Below are positions 54,348-63,946 of a stretch of DNA of 64,000 nt, one piece after another. The notes beneath the pieces are model-generated. The model worked only from the letters and a program-made list of their open reading frames with translations, searched no databases and was not told the DNA's origin. The first letter of the stretch is position 1; every line of letters starts with the position of its first letter. Source of the DNA: Chitinophagaceae bacterium (GTDB lineage Bacteria; Bacteroidota; Bacteroidia; Chitinophagales; Chitinophagaceae); the NCBI GenBank assembly GCA_016719165.1, contig JADKAJ010000001.1, forward strand, positions 372,001 through 436,000, in the 5' to 3' direction. Both the position numbers and the translations under genes were made by a program.

Positions 54348-55628
54348 TTATTGTTGTTTATAGACCAACCCATCCTTCATCACAAACACTACTTTACCAA
54401 AGGACTTTGCATCTTTCAACGGATCTCCGTCAACCGCAACGATATCAGCAAGTTTACCTGTTTCTATACTCCCAAGTTTGTCTTTCTCACCCAATAGATC
54501 AGCGGCACTGATTGTGGCAGATCTAATGGCATCCATTGGAGTCATACCCGCTTCTATCATATAACCAAACTCGAGCCAGTTCATTCCATGTTTATATACA
54601 CCAGCATCAGTTCCGAAAGCGATCTTAACGCCGGCCTTATAGGCTTTGGCAAAAGTTTTTTGAATCTGTGGACCTGTCTCTAAAGCTTTTGGTACTACTA
54701 CTGGGGGATAATAACCCGGAATTTTAGCAGAGTCGCCGACTGCTTTTCCGGCAGTGATGGTAGGTACATACCAGGTACCATGTTTTTTGAATAATTCAAT
54801 GGCTTCATCATCCATAAAAGTGCCATGCTCAATGGAGTTCACTCCGGCCCTGATAGCTCTTTTCATACCTTCTTCCCCGTGAGCATGAACGGCCACTTTA
54901 AAACCGTAGTCTTTTGCTGTCTTCACGATAGCGTCTATTTCATCTTCAAAAAATTGTGGGTTCTTGCCGCTTTTAGCCACACTGAGTACTCCCCCGGTTG
55001 CGGTGATTTTTATAAGGTCTGAACCATCTTTATATCGCTGTCTAACGGCCTGCCGGCATTCTTCTGCTCCGTTTGCTACACCTTCAGCAGGTCCGGGATC
55101 ACCCATTAGCTCCTTTCTGTATCCATTTGTTGGATCTGCATGCCCGCCAGTTGTGGCTATTGACTTTCCTGCCGTGTATACCCGGGGACCTTTTATTATT
55201 CCCTTATTGATGGCATTTCGTAAAGAAATATTTACGCCGGAACCTCCAAGATCCCTGACGGTAGTAAAACCGGCCATTAATGTTACCTCAGCATACTTAA
55301 CAGATTGAAAAGCATAATCGGCAGGATTTGATGTAAAGACTTCCACATAGCGGTTGGGGTTGGTTTCAAATTCCATATGCACATGCATATCTATCCAGCC
55401 GGGAGTAACGGTTTTGGTTTTAAGGTCAATTGTTTTATCAGAAGTCCCGGCTGTGGTGAAACCGTTCTGAACAGTGATGATCTTATTCTTCTCCACTACA
55501 ATTGTCATATTTTTTTTAGGCTCTTCCGAGACCCCGTCAACCAGGGTGCCGCACCAGATATATGTTTTTTGCGAAAAAAGGTTGAGTGTAATCAACAATA
55601 CAAATACAAGAAGTGATGATTTTTTCAT
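54348..55628 (-). CDS. Exported amidohydrolase, prolidase/imidazolonepropionase-like
   Basis: Metal-dependent hydrolase of 426 residues with signal peptide (about 1-19, ending FS-Q). Motifs: GWIDMHVHMEFE with the HxH metal pair, TTVRDLGGSG, KITATGGVLS, KVAVHAHGEEGMKRAIRAGVNSIEHG and AFGTDAGVYKHG, which together carry the other metal ligands (His, His, Asp). The arrangement is that of Xaa-Pro dipeptidase-like or Xaa-Arg carboxypeptidase-type amidohydrolases. Substrate unknown, probably short peptides in the periplasm. The 263-base gap upstream of it, shared with pyrG, shows no clear structure. Confidence 0.9.
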   Translation of the reverse strand: MKKSSLLVFVLLITLNLFSQKTYIWCGTLVDGVSEEPKKNMTIVVEKNKIITVQNGFTTAGTSDKTIDLKTKTVTPGWIDMHVHMEFETNPNRYVEVFTSNPADYAFQSVKYAEVTLMAGFTTVRDLGGSGVNISLRNAINKGIIKGPRVYTAGKSIATTGGHADPTNGYRKELMGDPGPAEGVANGAEECRQAVRQRYKDGSDLIKITATGGVLSVAKSGKNPQFFEDEIDAIVKTAKDYGFKVAVHAHGEEGMKRAIRAGVNSIEHGTFMDDEAIELFKKHGTWYVPTITAGKAVGDSAKIPGYYPPVVVPKALETGPQIQKTFAKAYKAGVKIAFGTDAGVYKHGMNWLEFGYMIEAGMTPMDAIRSATISAADLLGEKDKLGSIETGKLADIVAVDGDPLKDAKSFGKVVFVMKDGLVYKQQ

Positions 55629-55891
55629 GTTGGTTTTATTTCCTCACTAAAATACCGGCTTTTTTCCACATCCCTTTTATTGAATTTTTATGCCCGGAAA
55701 ATTTCTTTTAACTTTACCCGACCTCCCGGATTTTTCTCTTATTGCAGACTTCCGATGGTCAACAGGGTGGGGCAAATTTTCAGTCTTTAATTTATTGGTA
55801 TCATTTTTTTTGAGTAATTCTGATGTCCAGAATTAACCAATGTTTTTATTTATTCCTTCCCTGAATTATTAAAAATAAAACTGACCATACA

Positions 55892-57541
55892 ATGGCTAAG
55901 TACATCTTTGTTACCGGTGGGGTTACTTCTTCTCTTGGAAAGGGCATTATTGCAGCTTCGCTTGCCAAACTATTACAGGCAAGGGGGCTGCGGGTTACAA
56001 TACAAAAATTTGATCCCTATATTAATGTTGACCCCGGAACATTGAATCCATACGAGCATGGCGAATGTTTTGTTACGGAGGATGGTGCTGAAACCGACCT
56101 GGATCTTGGGCATTATGAAAGGTTCCTCAACATTTTTACTTCGCAGGCCAATAACGTAACCACAGGTCGCATTTACCAAACGGTCATCAATAAAGAAAGA
56201 GAAGGAGCTTATTTAGGTAAAACAGTTCAGGTAGTACCGCATATTACAGATGAAATAAAGCGAAGAATGCAATTGCTCGGGCAAACCGGGGAATATGATA
56301 TCGTAATTACAGAAATAGGCGGAACCGTTGGTGATATAGAAAGTTTGCCTTTTGTGGAAGCTGTTCGCCAGTTACAATGGGAATTACCGGAGGAAGATTC
56401 GGTAGTTGTTCACCTCACCCTGATACCTTACCTGAAAGCAGCAAAGGAATTAAAGACCAAGCCTACACAGCACAGTGTTAGAATGCTAAGCCAGGAAGGG
56501 GTGCACCCCGATGTGATTGTTTGCCGTACTGAAAGAACATTATCAACAGAAATAAGAAGAAAAATCGCTTTGTTCTGCAACGTAAAGCAAGAAGCTGTCA
56601 TAGAATCAATTGATGCTGCCACCATCTATGAAGTCCCTGTATTAATGATGCGGGAAGGGCTGGATAAGATAGTGCTGCGTAAGATGAATATTACTGAATA
56701 CAAAGAGCCTGAGCTGACAAAATGGAAAGAGTTTTTGGATAAATTAAAATATCCTAAAGGCAAAGTGACAATCGGACTTATCGGAAAATATATTGAATTA
56801 CAGGATGCTTATAAATCTATTCTTGAATCCTTTATTCATGCGGGAGCTATCAATGAGTGTAAAGTGGATATTGTAAATGTGCATAGCGAATTTATTACAG
56901 ACGATAATGTAGGTGAAAAATTAGCAGGACTGGACGGTTTACTGGTAGCACCCGGTTTTGGTCATCGTGGCGTAGAAGGAAAAATTGTAGCGGTTAAATA
57001 TGCCAGAGAAAACAATATGCCTTTTTTCGGTATTTGCTTGGGGATGCAAATGGCTGCTATTGAGTTTGCGAGGAATGTATTAGGGTTAAAAGATGCTCAT
57101 TCCACAGAAATGAATCCTGATACAAAAGAACCGGTTATAGACCTGATGGAAGAACAGAAAAAAGTAACTTCAAAAGGCGGTACAATGAGACTGGGTTCCT
57201 ACCCCTGTGAAATACGAGAAGGTTCACTGGCTTCAAAAATCTATGGTGCAAGCAGTATCAGTGAAAGGCATCGTCACCGCTGGGAGTTCAATAATAAATA
57301 CCTGGAGCAGTTTGAAAAAGCCGGAATGATAGCCAGCGGGAAAAATCCCGGAACTGGCCTGGTGGAGATTATCGAACTGCCCAATCATCCTTTCTTCGTA
57401 GGGGTACAATACCACCCGGAATTAAAAAGTACCGTGGAAAATCCACAGCCTATTTTTGTTCATTTTGTAAAAGCTGCCAAAACATTCGCCGAAAAAAAAA
57501 GTGAGGTTAAAAATCCCCTTTTACAGAGTGAAATGATTTAA
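55892..57541 (+). CDS. pyrG: CTP synthase
   Basis: Converts UTP to CTP with glutamine and ATP. 549 residues with both domains. Synthetase domain: AKYIFVTGGVTSSLGKGI at the N-terminus, FDPYINVDPGTLNPYEHGE, ITEIGGTVGDIES. Glutaminase domain (about 290-540): PFFGICLGMQMAAIEFARN with the nucleophile Cys, and VQYHPELKS with His-Glu. No special leader regulation such as a 5' GGGC run is visible. Essential housekeeping gene. Confidence 0.97.
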   Translation: MAKYIFVTGGVTSSLGKGIIAASLAKLLQARGLRVTIQKFDPYINVDPGTLNPYEHGECFVTEDGAETDLDLGHYERFLNIFTSQANNVTTGRIYQTVINKEREGAYLGKTVQVVPHITDEIKRRMQLLGQTGEYDIVITEIGGTVGDIESLPFVEAVRQLQWELPEEDSVVVHLTLIPYLKAAKELKTKPTQHSVRMLSQEGVHPDVIVCRTERTLSTEIRRKIALFCNVKQEAVIESIDAATIYEVPVLMMREGLDKIVLRKMNITEYKEPELTKWKEFLDKLKYPKGKVTIGLIGKYIELQDAYKSILESFIHAGAINECKVDIVNVHSEFITDDNVGEKLAGLDGLLVAPGFGHRGVEGKIVAVKYARENNMPFFGICLGMQMAAIEFARNVLGLKDAHSTEMNPDTKEPVIDLMEEQKKVTSKGGTMRLGSYPCEIREGSLASKIYGASSISERHRHRWEFNNKYLEQFEKAGMIASGKNPGTGLVEIIELPNHPFFVGVQYHPELKSTVENPQPIFVHFVKAAKTFAEKKSEVKNPLLQSEMI

Positions 57542-57608
57542 ATACAGGGGATAGGTGGCGGAGTAAATACCCTCTAAATTCAGCGAAAGAGCTCCGGTCT
57601 GTTTACCC

Positions 57609-57616
57609 TATCTTTG
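57609..57616 (+). promoter_or_regulatory. yidC: Bacteroidota minus-7 box (TATCTTTG) before yidC
   Basis: Exact TAnnTTTG, ending 23 bases before the ATG at 57640. No definite minus-33 element. Confidence 0.55.
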
Positions 57617-57639
57617 CCGTCTTTAAATTCTTACTACGA

Positions 57640-59499
57640 ATGAAGTTCGACCGTAATACCGTCATTGGTTTTGTGATACTGGCTGCACTTTTCTTTGGCT
57701 ATTTTTATTATACCAACCAGGAACAATCTGCTTACCGCAAACAAAAAGCCAGGGAACAATTTGTTGCTGATTCTATTCGAAATGCAAACACACCTCCAGT
57801 TGATACACTAGCACAAAAAATCGACTCTGCCAGGGCAGATACGATGAAACGTATTGCCAGTGCAGGCAGCTTCAGGGATGCAGCAAATGGAACGGAGCAA
57901 CTGGTTTATACTGAGAATGAATACCTGAAACTGACTTTTACCAGCAAAGGCGGGCAGGTGAAGAGGGTGGAACTCAAAGATTTCAAGGGCCAGGACAGCA
58001 ACTTACTTCAACTCGCCGCAACAGATTTTGACAGGCTCGGTTATACTATTAATACTGCCACAAATCAAACAGCCCAAACGGCTGATTTATATTTTACAGG
58101 CATTGATTCTGCAAAAAACGCTGATGGGAGTAAAAGCATCTGGTTTAAATTAAAATCTTCAGATAGTACGGCTTCCTCCTCCATTACTCACAAGTTTACT
58201 ATCAAGCCAAAGGACTACATGATTGATTTTAATGTAGAATTGGTAGGTGCAGACAAGTTATTAACACAAGGCTCCATGAATCTGTCATGGCAGTATGCAG
58301 CAGCTCAACAGGAATCTGACATTGACTTTGAAAAGCAAAATACACAGGTTGGGTTTGTTAAAGATGGTAGTTTTGACTATTATACTGTTGGTAATAGAAG
58401 CAGTAAGGACTTTGATGAATCAGTGAAATGGGTGGGTGTCCGGCAACGTTTCTTTTTCACATCATTAATAGCAAAGGATAATTTCACCAATGGTAAAATG
58501 GAATGGACGGTGCCACCGGATAGTGCAAAGATATTAGTGCGTTCCACCGCCAACATGAAAGTGCAGTTACCCGTAGCTTCCACATCAAATACCGGATTTA
58601 GTATATATTATGGCCCATCAGATTATCATATTCTTAAAAAATATGATCTGAATCTGGAAAAACTTGTAAACCTGGGCCAGGGTATGTATGCCTTCGTTCG
58701 GCCATTAAACAGGTTTGTCATTCTCCCGATTTTTGATTTTATGAGGAATCTTAGTGGTACCAGCCTTGGTCTTGCCATTGCGTTACTTACTTTATTCATA
58801 CGGCTGCTTATTTCTCCACTTACTTATTCAAGTTATTTGAGCGGGGCCAAGATGAAAGCACTTCGTCCGGAGATTGCCAAACTTAAAGACAAGTTCGGCG
58901 AGGACAAGCAGGCTATCAGTATGGAACAGATGAAGCTTTTCCGTGAAGCTGGTGTAAATCCTTTGGGTGGTTGTATTCCGGCTTTATTGCAAATCCCTAT
59001 TTTCTTTGCCTTATTTAGTTTCTTTAACTCAGAAGTGAGTTTAAGAGGGGCAGAGTTTTTATGGGCGAATGACCTTTCTGCATATGACGCACCAATCAAA
59101 TTTGGCTTTAACATTCCATTGTTGGGCGACCACCTTAGTTTATTTAACGTCACTGCAGCAGCTACGAGTTTCCTTATTTCTGTGTACAGTATGAGTATGA
59201 CACCGGATCAGAACAATCCCGTAATGAAATACCTGCCATACATTTTCCCGGTATTTCTATTGTTCTTTTTTAATAAGCTTCCTTCAGCTTTGACCTGGTA
59301 TTATACTGTCTCAAACGTAGTTACACTGGCCCTGCAGTTTGTAATTCAGAATTATATAATTGACCATGATAAGATTTTGGCCAAAATCCAGGAAAATCGC
59401 AAGAAGCCCAAGACCAAATCCAAGTGGCAGGAGCGGATGGAGCAAATGCAGGATCAGCAGAAAAAGATGAAAGAAATGCAGCAAAAGAACAAACGCTGA
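57640..59499 (+). CDS. yidC: Membrane protein insertase YidC
   Basis: Inserts membrane proteins into the inner membrane, with or without the Sec machinery. 619 residues. N-terminal membrane helix (VIGFVILAALFFGYFYYTNQ), large periplasmic domain (about 70-365), then the conserved core with TSLGLAIALLTLFIRLLISPLTY, the positively charged KMKALRPEIAKLKDKFGEDK loop, FREAGVNPLGGCIPALLQIPIFFALF, and the final helices with ALTWYYTVSNVVTL. The C-terminal Lys-rich tail ends in KEMQQKNKR. Complete and typical of the long Bacteroidota type. Confidence 0.97.
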   Translation: MKFDRNTVIGFVILAALFFGYFYYTNQEQSAYRKQKAREQFVADSIRNANTPPVDTLAQKIDSARADTMKRIASAGSFRDAANGTEQLVYTENEYLKLTFTSKGGQVKRVELKDFKGQDSNLLQLAATDFDRLGYTINTATNQTAQTADLYFTGIDSAKNADGSKSIWFKLKSSDSTASSSITHKFTIKPKDYMIDFNVELVGADKLLTQGSMNLSWQYAAAQQESDIDFEKQNTQVGFVKDGSFDYYTVGNRSSKDFDESVKWVGVRQRFFFTSLIAKDNFTNGKMEWTVPPDSAKILVRSTANMKVQLPVASTSNTGFSIYYGPSDYHILKKYDLNLEKLVNLGQGMYAFVRPLNRFVILPIFDFMRNLSGTSLGLAIALLTLFIRLLISPLTYSSYLSGAKMKALRPEIAKLKDKFGEDKQAISMEQMKLFREAGVNPLGGCIPALLQIPIFFALFSFFNSEVSLRGAEFLWANDLSAYDAPIKFGFNIPLLGDHLSLFNVTAAATSFLISVYSMSMTPDQNNPVMKYLPYIFPVFLLFFFNKLPSALTWYYTVSNVVTLALQFVIQNYIIDHDKILAKIQENRKKPKTKSKWQERMEQMQDQQKKMKEMQQKNKR

Positions 59500-59525
59500 T
59501 TTTTAGTTAAAATAGTCTTAAGAAG

Positions 59526-59557
59526 AACCGGGAACTGCCTTTGGCCACCCGGTTTTT
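59526..59557 (+). terminator. Hairpin terminator after yidC
   Basis: AACCGGG (59526-59532) and CCCGGTT (59548-59554) pair, followed by T residues. It ends the yidC unit, before the next gene on the same strand. Confidence 0.75.
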
Positions 59558-59621
59558 CTATTTAAGCAACTTATTGGCTAAATTGGCACGTCTTTTATTA
59601 TATACTAATAGTTCAACTAAA

Positions 59622-60284
59622 ATGAAAAAGATATACATCGTATTTATAGCTGTTTTCTTGCTGGTGGTTTCTTTTGAAATGCAGGCACAAAGACGTTTGA
59701 CAGAAGCTACTATCTCTTATGATATTGTGATAAATACCAGTAATAAAACACCACAGGCTGCTGATTTGCTTGATGGAGCGACCAGTGTTATTTACCTGAA
59801 GGGAGCGTTAAGCCGATCTGATATGGTAAGTTCATTGGGTACACAGGCTACTATTGTAGATGGTAAAACCGGTGATGTGACTGTGCTGAAAGAGTACGGT
59901 GACCAGAAGTACATGATTAGAATGACACAGGAGAACTGGAAAGAGTCTAATAAGAAATATGAGGGTATTGCATTCACCTATGCAGAAGATTATAAAACAA
60001 TTGCAGGGTATAAATGCCAGAAAGCCATAGGTAAACTTACAGATGGCAGCACCTTCAATGTATATTTTACAAAAGACCTGGTACCTGTAAACAAGGATTT
60101 TCAATACCTGAACAAGAATCTTCCTGGCCTTGCTATGCAATATGAAGCAACATTGGGAAGCATGCTGGTAACCTATACGGTATCAAGTATTAATTTTAAC
60201 CCGGTACAGCAAGCAAAGTTTGATTTGCCCAAATCCGGTTTCAGAATAATGACTTATGAGGAAAGTAAAGGAGGGAGAAATTAA
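59622..60284 (+). CDS. Exported hypothetical protein, 220 residues
   Basis: Secreted protein with signal peptide (MKKIYIVFIAVFLLVVSFEMQAQ) starting at the ATG at 59622; an upstream TTG frame (59541) overlaps the yidC terminator and is unlikely. The mature part has EATISYDIVI, a KTIAGYKCQKAIGKLTDGST block and NKNLPGLAMQYEA, resembling secreted DUF4412/GLPGLI-like beta-rich proteins of Bacteroidota. Function unknown. It abuts the stop of the converging small gene with no gap. Confidence 0.75.
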   Translation: MKKIYIVFIAVFLLVVSFEMQAQRRLTEATISYDIVINTSNKTPQAADLLDGATSVIYLKGALSRSDMVSSLGTQATIVDGKTGDVTVLKEYGDQKYMIRMTQENWKESNKKYEGIAFTYAEDYKTIAGYKCQKAIGKLTDGSTFNVYFTKDLVPVNKDFQYLNKNLPGLAMQYEATLGSMLVTYTVSSINFNPVQQAKFDLPKSGFRIMTYEESKGGRN

Positions 60285-60656
60285 TTAGTTCCTTTGTAAT
60301 TGACGGTTACCAATATCAATTTTCAAATTGTTAAGGATAACTTTTTTCTTCAGAGGAACAATAAAGGTTGTTTTACCTTTTTGAACGGTAACTATTGTAT
60401 TTAAACTAATATATTTCTTTTCGTTTTCAGTATTGATAACATTACTGCCACGGTAATTATATCCTGACCGGAGCGAAAAAGAACCTGGTTTCAGTACTGT
60501 CTTATTGGAGAGTAATGATTTTTTAGGAAGGTTTGATTTTTTATTGCCGTCACCCAGGGTTGCAAATGCTCCCATACCAGAACAAGCCAGCAAAATTATG
60601 GCAGCTAGTTTCCTGCTATTATTTTTCCATAATATGGTCAGTTTTGAGAGATTCAT
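60285..60656 (-). CDS. Exported hypothetical protein, 123 residues
   Basis: Small protein with an N-terminal membrane or signal segment (KLAAIILLACSGMGAFATLG, about 16-35) followed by a basic, beta-like region (Lys-rich, with TVQKGKTTFIVPLKKKVIL). No family recognised. The converging gene ends one base before it, and upstream lies a 262-base gap with no gene. Coding potential is supported mainly by its signal segment and by the tight packing. Confidence 0.6.
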   Translation of the reverse strand: MNLSKLTILWKNNSRKLAAIILLACSGMGAFATLGDGNKKSNLPKKSLLSNKTVLKPGSFSLRSGYNYRGSNVINTENEKKYISLNTIVTVQKGKTTFIVPLKKKVILNNLKIDIGNRQLQRN

Positions 60657-60918
60657 TTCTACAAAATAAAGGTAAAAAAATGTATAAAAAAAACCGTTTA
60701 TCCAGAACTTTAATACTTCATTAACGCATAAGATGGCATTTTGTTACAACTGGTTGCCCTAAAATTGCGGTATTTTGCACATCTGGGGATAACTAACCCC
60801 TTTTTCAGCCAATTTTTTTAATTTAACTTGTTGGAAATAATTGATTTCAGGGGGCAAAGGGATTTTGCTGTCTGGACAGGCTCTTTAAAAGTTTTTGCTC
60901 ACTAAATCACCGGAATTC

Positions 60919-62340
60919 ATGCAAGAAAATCCATACCGGGAAGACAGGGAACTGATACAGGAACTGCTTAAACAATTTGAGAATCTTAAAACCGGCCGAA
61001 GCCACTCTTTTATAGAGGAAGACGCTTTCGAAAAAATAATTGATTATTACCAGGAGAAAGAAGACCTGATCAGGGCGATGGAGGCAGCTGAAATTGCAAG
61101 CGAACAATTCCCTTACTCAGCCATGTTGCTGATAAAGAAAGCCGATATTTTACTGGCAAATCGCCGTTACCAGGAGGCCCTGGATACACTGGATCAGGCA
61201 TCTCTGCTTGACAGTGGCGACATTAACCTTTATATTTTAAAAACTGATGCCTTCCTGGCATTGGACCAGCAACAGAAGGCGGTTAAGCTGCTTGAGGAAG
61301 CCCTTTCCCATTTTGAAGGGGAGGAAAAAATTGAATTGTTGTTTGAGTTAGCTGATGTATATGATGATTACGAGGATTTTGACAAAGTTTTTGATTGTCT
61401 TAAGCTGATTTTAGATGACGACCCGAATAATGAAGAGGCATTATACAAGATATGTTTTTGGACAGATTTTACCGGTCGTAATGAAGAGGGTATAAGGCTA
61501 CACCTGAAAATAATAGATGATTTCCCATACAATGAATTAGCGTGGTTTAACCTGGCAGCAGCTTACCAGGGATTAAAATTGTATGAAAAAGCAATTGATG
61601 CATATAAATATGCAATTACGATTGAAGAGAAATTTGATTATGCCTACCGGAATATGGGCGATGCTTATATCCGCCTGAGGAAGTATAAAGAAGCAATTGA
61701 GGCGTTGGAAAAAGTTAATGAACTGGCCAAGCCGGAAGATGTAATTTTTGAGGCTATTGGTTATTGCTATGAAAAAATGAGAAATCATGCCCAGGCAAGA
61801 TTTTATTATCGTAAGGCCTCACATTTGAGGCAGGATGACAGTAAACTGTTTTATAAAATCGCCTGCACTTACTACAATGAAGGACAATGGCAGGCATGTA
61901 TTAAGCAGCTTGATACCGCTATGAAGATCCATCGCTTGCAACCTGAATATAATCTACTGGCAGGAGAATGCAAGATGCAACTGGGGTTATTCAGGGATGC
62001 TATTCAGTATTTCTCCACTGTTGTACGCATACGACCAAAAAATGCCGGAGGATGGGAAGCCTTGATACGTTGCCTTTATAAAGCAGATTTTCTTGAGGAG
62101 GCTTTATTGCAGGCAGAGGCGGCTTTGCATGTTACCAATGGTAAACCTCTGTTTATTTTTTATAAAGCAGCTGTATTGTTTGCAATGGGTAAGACAAAGG
62201 AGGCCTTATTGCAATTGGACTCAGCAATGGTAAATACTCCAAAGCTTTTGAAAAAATTTGTTGAGTTAAATCCTGCAATTCTTCAAAATCAGCAGGTAGT
62301 GGATATGCTGGCCAGGTTTAAAAGAAATAAGTCTATCTGA
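60919..62340 (+). CDS. Tetratricopeptide repeat protein
   Basis: A 473-residue soluble protein built almost wholly of TPR helices. The ATG at 60919 (MQENPYREDRELIQELLKQ) is preferred over an upstream TTG at 60895. Repeats are visible as units such as YQEALDTLDQASLLDSGDIN, AWFNLAAAYQGLKLYEKAID and AYRNMGDAYIRLRKYKEAIE, with about ten to twelve copies. TPR proteins act as scaffolds; no partner is indicated. Bases 60657-60918 hold no gene. Confidence 0.9.
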   Translation: MQENPYREDRELIQELLKQFENLKTGRSHSFIEEDAFEKIIDYYQEKEDLIRAMEAAEIASEQFPYSAMLLIKKADILLANRRYQEALDTLDQASLLDSGDINLYILKTDAFLALDQQQKAVKLLEEALSHFEGEEKIELLFELADVYDDYEDFDKVFDCLKLILDDDPNNEEALYKICFWTDFTGRNEEGIRLHLKIIDDFPYNELAWFNLAAAYQGLKLYEKAIDAYKYAITIEEKFDYAYRNMGDAYIRLRKYKEAIEALEKVNELAKPEDVIFEAIGYCYEKMRNHAQARFYYRKASHLRQDDSKLFYKIACTYYNEGQWQACIKQLDTAMKIHRLQPEYNLLAGECKMQLGLFRDAIQYFSTVVRIRPKNAGGWEALIRCLYKADFLEEALLQAEAALHVTNGKPLFIFYKAAVLFAMGKTKEALLQLDSAMVNTPKLLKKFVELNPAILQNQQVVDMLARFKRNKSI

Positions 62341-62393
62341 TCACCAGAAATTTGTACTGTCCTGAAATCAATATTTCTGTGGTCATTCTTCCC

Positions 62394-62401
62394 TATTTTT
62401 G
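62394..62401 (+). promoter_or_regulatory. Bacteroidota minus-7 box (TATTTTTG) before the comA-aroE pair
   Basis: Exact TAnnTTTG, 39 bases before the ATG at 62441. The upstream ATTTC near 62373 is a weak minus-33 candidate. Confidence 0.5.
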
Positions 62402-62440
62402 CGGCCATCGCATTCGTTATTACATTCAAATAATACAACA

Positions 62441-63214
62441 ATGAATTTCAATTTGTCCCAGATCCCAGATAGAAAACAAAAGCCCCGTCAGTCTGGTCTC
62501 ACCATGGTTATGGATAAGGGTTTAAGTATTGAAGAAGCTAAAAATTTTCTGAGTGTTTCACATCCGCATGTTGATATTGTAAAATTGGGATTTGGTACCT
62601 CTTTTGTTACACCCAATTTAAGGGAGAAGCTGGAAGTGTACCGGTCATTTAATGTTCCTGTTTATTTCGGAGGAACCTTATTCGAGGCGTTTCTTATACG
62701 TAACCAGTTTGATGACTATATAAGTGTTTGCAAGGATTATGGTATCAGCTATATGGAAGTCAGTGATGGTTCCATAACGATTCCCCATGCTGAAAAATGT
62801 GGGTATATAGAAAAACTAACAAAGCATGGAACGGTCCTAAGTGAAGTGGGAAGTAAAGATGCCGCTCATATTATCCCGCCATACAAATGGATAGAGCTTA
62901 TGAAAGCCGAATTAGAAGCTGGTTCAGCCTATGTGATTGCTGAGGCCCGTGAAGCAGGTAACGTAGGTATCTATCGTGGCAGTGGTGAAGTGAGGGAAGG
63001 GTTGGTACAGGAAATATTAACCCAAATCCCGGCTGAGAAAATTATATGGGAGGCTCCGCAAAAGGCACAACAATTATACTTTATTGAATTAGTGGGTTGC
63101 AATGCCAACCTCGGCAATATTGCTCCGGCAGAAGTGATACCTCTTGAAGCAATGCGGATTGGTCTTCGCGGTGATACATTTAATTTATACCTTGATAAAA
63201 AAGAGACTGCCTGA
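62441..63214 (+). CDS. Phosphosulfolactate synthase-like protein (ComA family)
   Basis: A 257-residue TIM-barrel protein of the ComA family, which in methanogens joins sulfite to phosphoenolpyruvate to form phosphosulfolactate, an early step to coenzyme M. The ATG at 62441 is used. Motifs: LTMVMDKGLSIEEAKNFL, VDIVKLGFGTSFV, YFGGTLFEAFLIRNQ, MEVSDGSITIP, EVGSKDAAHIIPP and EAREAGNVGIYRGSGEVR. Bacteroidota homologues may supply sulfonate precursors or have another role; plants use a relative (HSA32) for heat stress. The stop overlaps aroE by one base (TGATG), so the two are co-translated. Confidence 0.88.
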   Translation: MNFNLSQIPDRKQKPRQSGLTMVMDKGLSIEEAKNFLSVSHPHVDIVKLGFGTSFVTPNLREKLEVYRSFNVPVYFGGTLFEAFLIRNQFDDYISVCKDYGISYMEVSDGSITIPHAEKCGYIEKLTKHGTVLSEVGSKDAAHIIPPYKWIELMKAELEAGSAYVIAEAREAGNVGIYRGSGEVREGLVQEILTQIPAEKIIWEAPQKAQQLYFIELVGCNANLGNIAPAEVIPLEAMRIGLRGDTFNLYLDKKETA

Positions 63215-63945
63215 TGAGGCGCTTTGGATTAATCGGGTATCCATTGTCTCATTCTTTCTCAAAGAAATATTTTACAGAAAAGTTTGAGCAGGAAGAAATT
63301 ACTGAATGCCAATATGATCTGTTTCCGCTAAAAACCATAGACGAATTACCTTTTTTGTTACGGGAATACCCTGAGCTGGAAGGTCTGAATGTAACTATAC
63401 CATACAAAAAACAGGTTTTTTCTTTTCTTGACGAGACAAATATCCCCAGAGGGCTGGATGCCTGTAATTGCATCAATATAACCAACGGCAAATTGGTTGG
63501 ATACAATACAGATATTACCGGTTTTGAAAAGAGTTTACGACCATTGTTGCGATCATATCATAAGAAAGCGTTAGTGTTGGGTAACGGAGGCGCTGCAGCC
63601 GCAGTAGTTTTTGTATTACAAAGGCTGGGAATTGACTTCACAATAGTTAGCCGCAAAATACATGAAGGTGCTGCTATTACCTATAAAGAGATTAATGCTG
63701 AAATTATTATAGATAATACTGTCATAATTAATACAACACCTCTTGGAATGTACCCGGATACAGATACCTGCCCGGAAATCCCATACCAATTCATATCAGA
63801 CAGACATTTGCTATATGATTTGGTTTATAACCCCGCAATGACATTATTTCTTCGTAAGGGAGAGGCAAGGGGTGCGGCAGTAAAGACCGGTGAGGAGATG
63901 CTGCTATTACAGGCCGAAGAAAGCTGGAGAATATGGAACAGCTGA
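63214..63945 (+). CDS. aroE: Shikimate 5-dehydrogenase
   Basis: Reduces 3-dehydroshikimate with NADPH in aromatic amino acid synthesis. 243 residues. The substrate site is visible as FGLIGYPLSHSFS and LNVTIPYKKQV with its catalytic Lys, and NTDITGFEKSL with Asp. The nucleotide-binding motif is VLGNGGAAAAVVF, and NTTPLGMYPDTD closes the family set. It starts in the TGATG overlap with the ComA-like gene. It ends one base before a converging partial frame. Confidence 0.95.
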   Translation: MRRFGLIGYPLSHSFSKKYFTEKFEQEEITECQYDLFPLKTIDELPFLLREYPELEGLNVTIPYKKQVFSFLDETNIPRGLDACNCINITNGKLVGYNTDITGFEKSLRPLLRSYHKKALVLGNGGAAAAVVFVLQRLGIDFTIVSRKIHEGAAITYKEINAEIIIDNTVIINTTPLGMYPDTDTCPEIPYQFISDRHLLYDLVYNPAMTLFLRKGEARGAAVKTGEEMLLLQAEESWRIWNS

Positions 63946-63946
63946 A

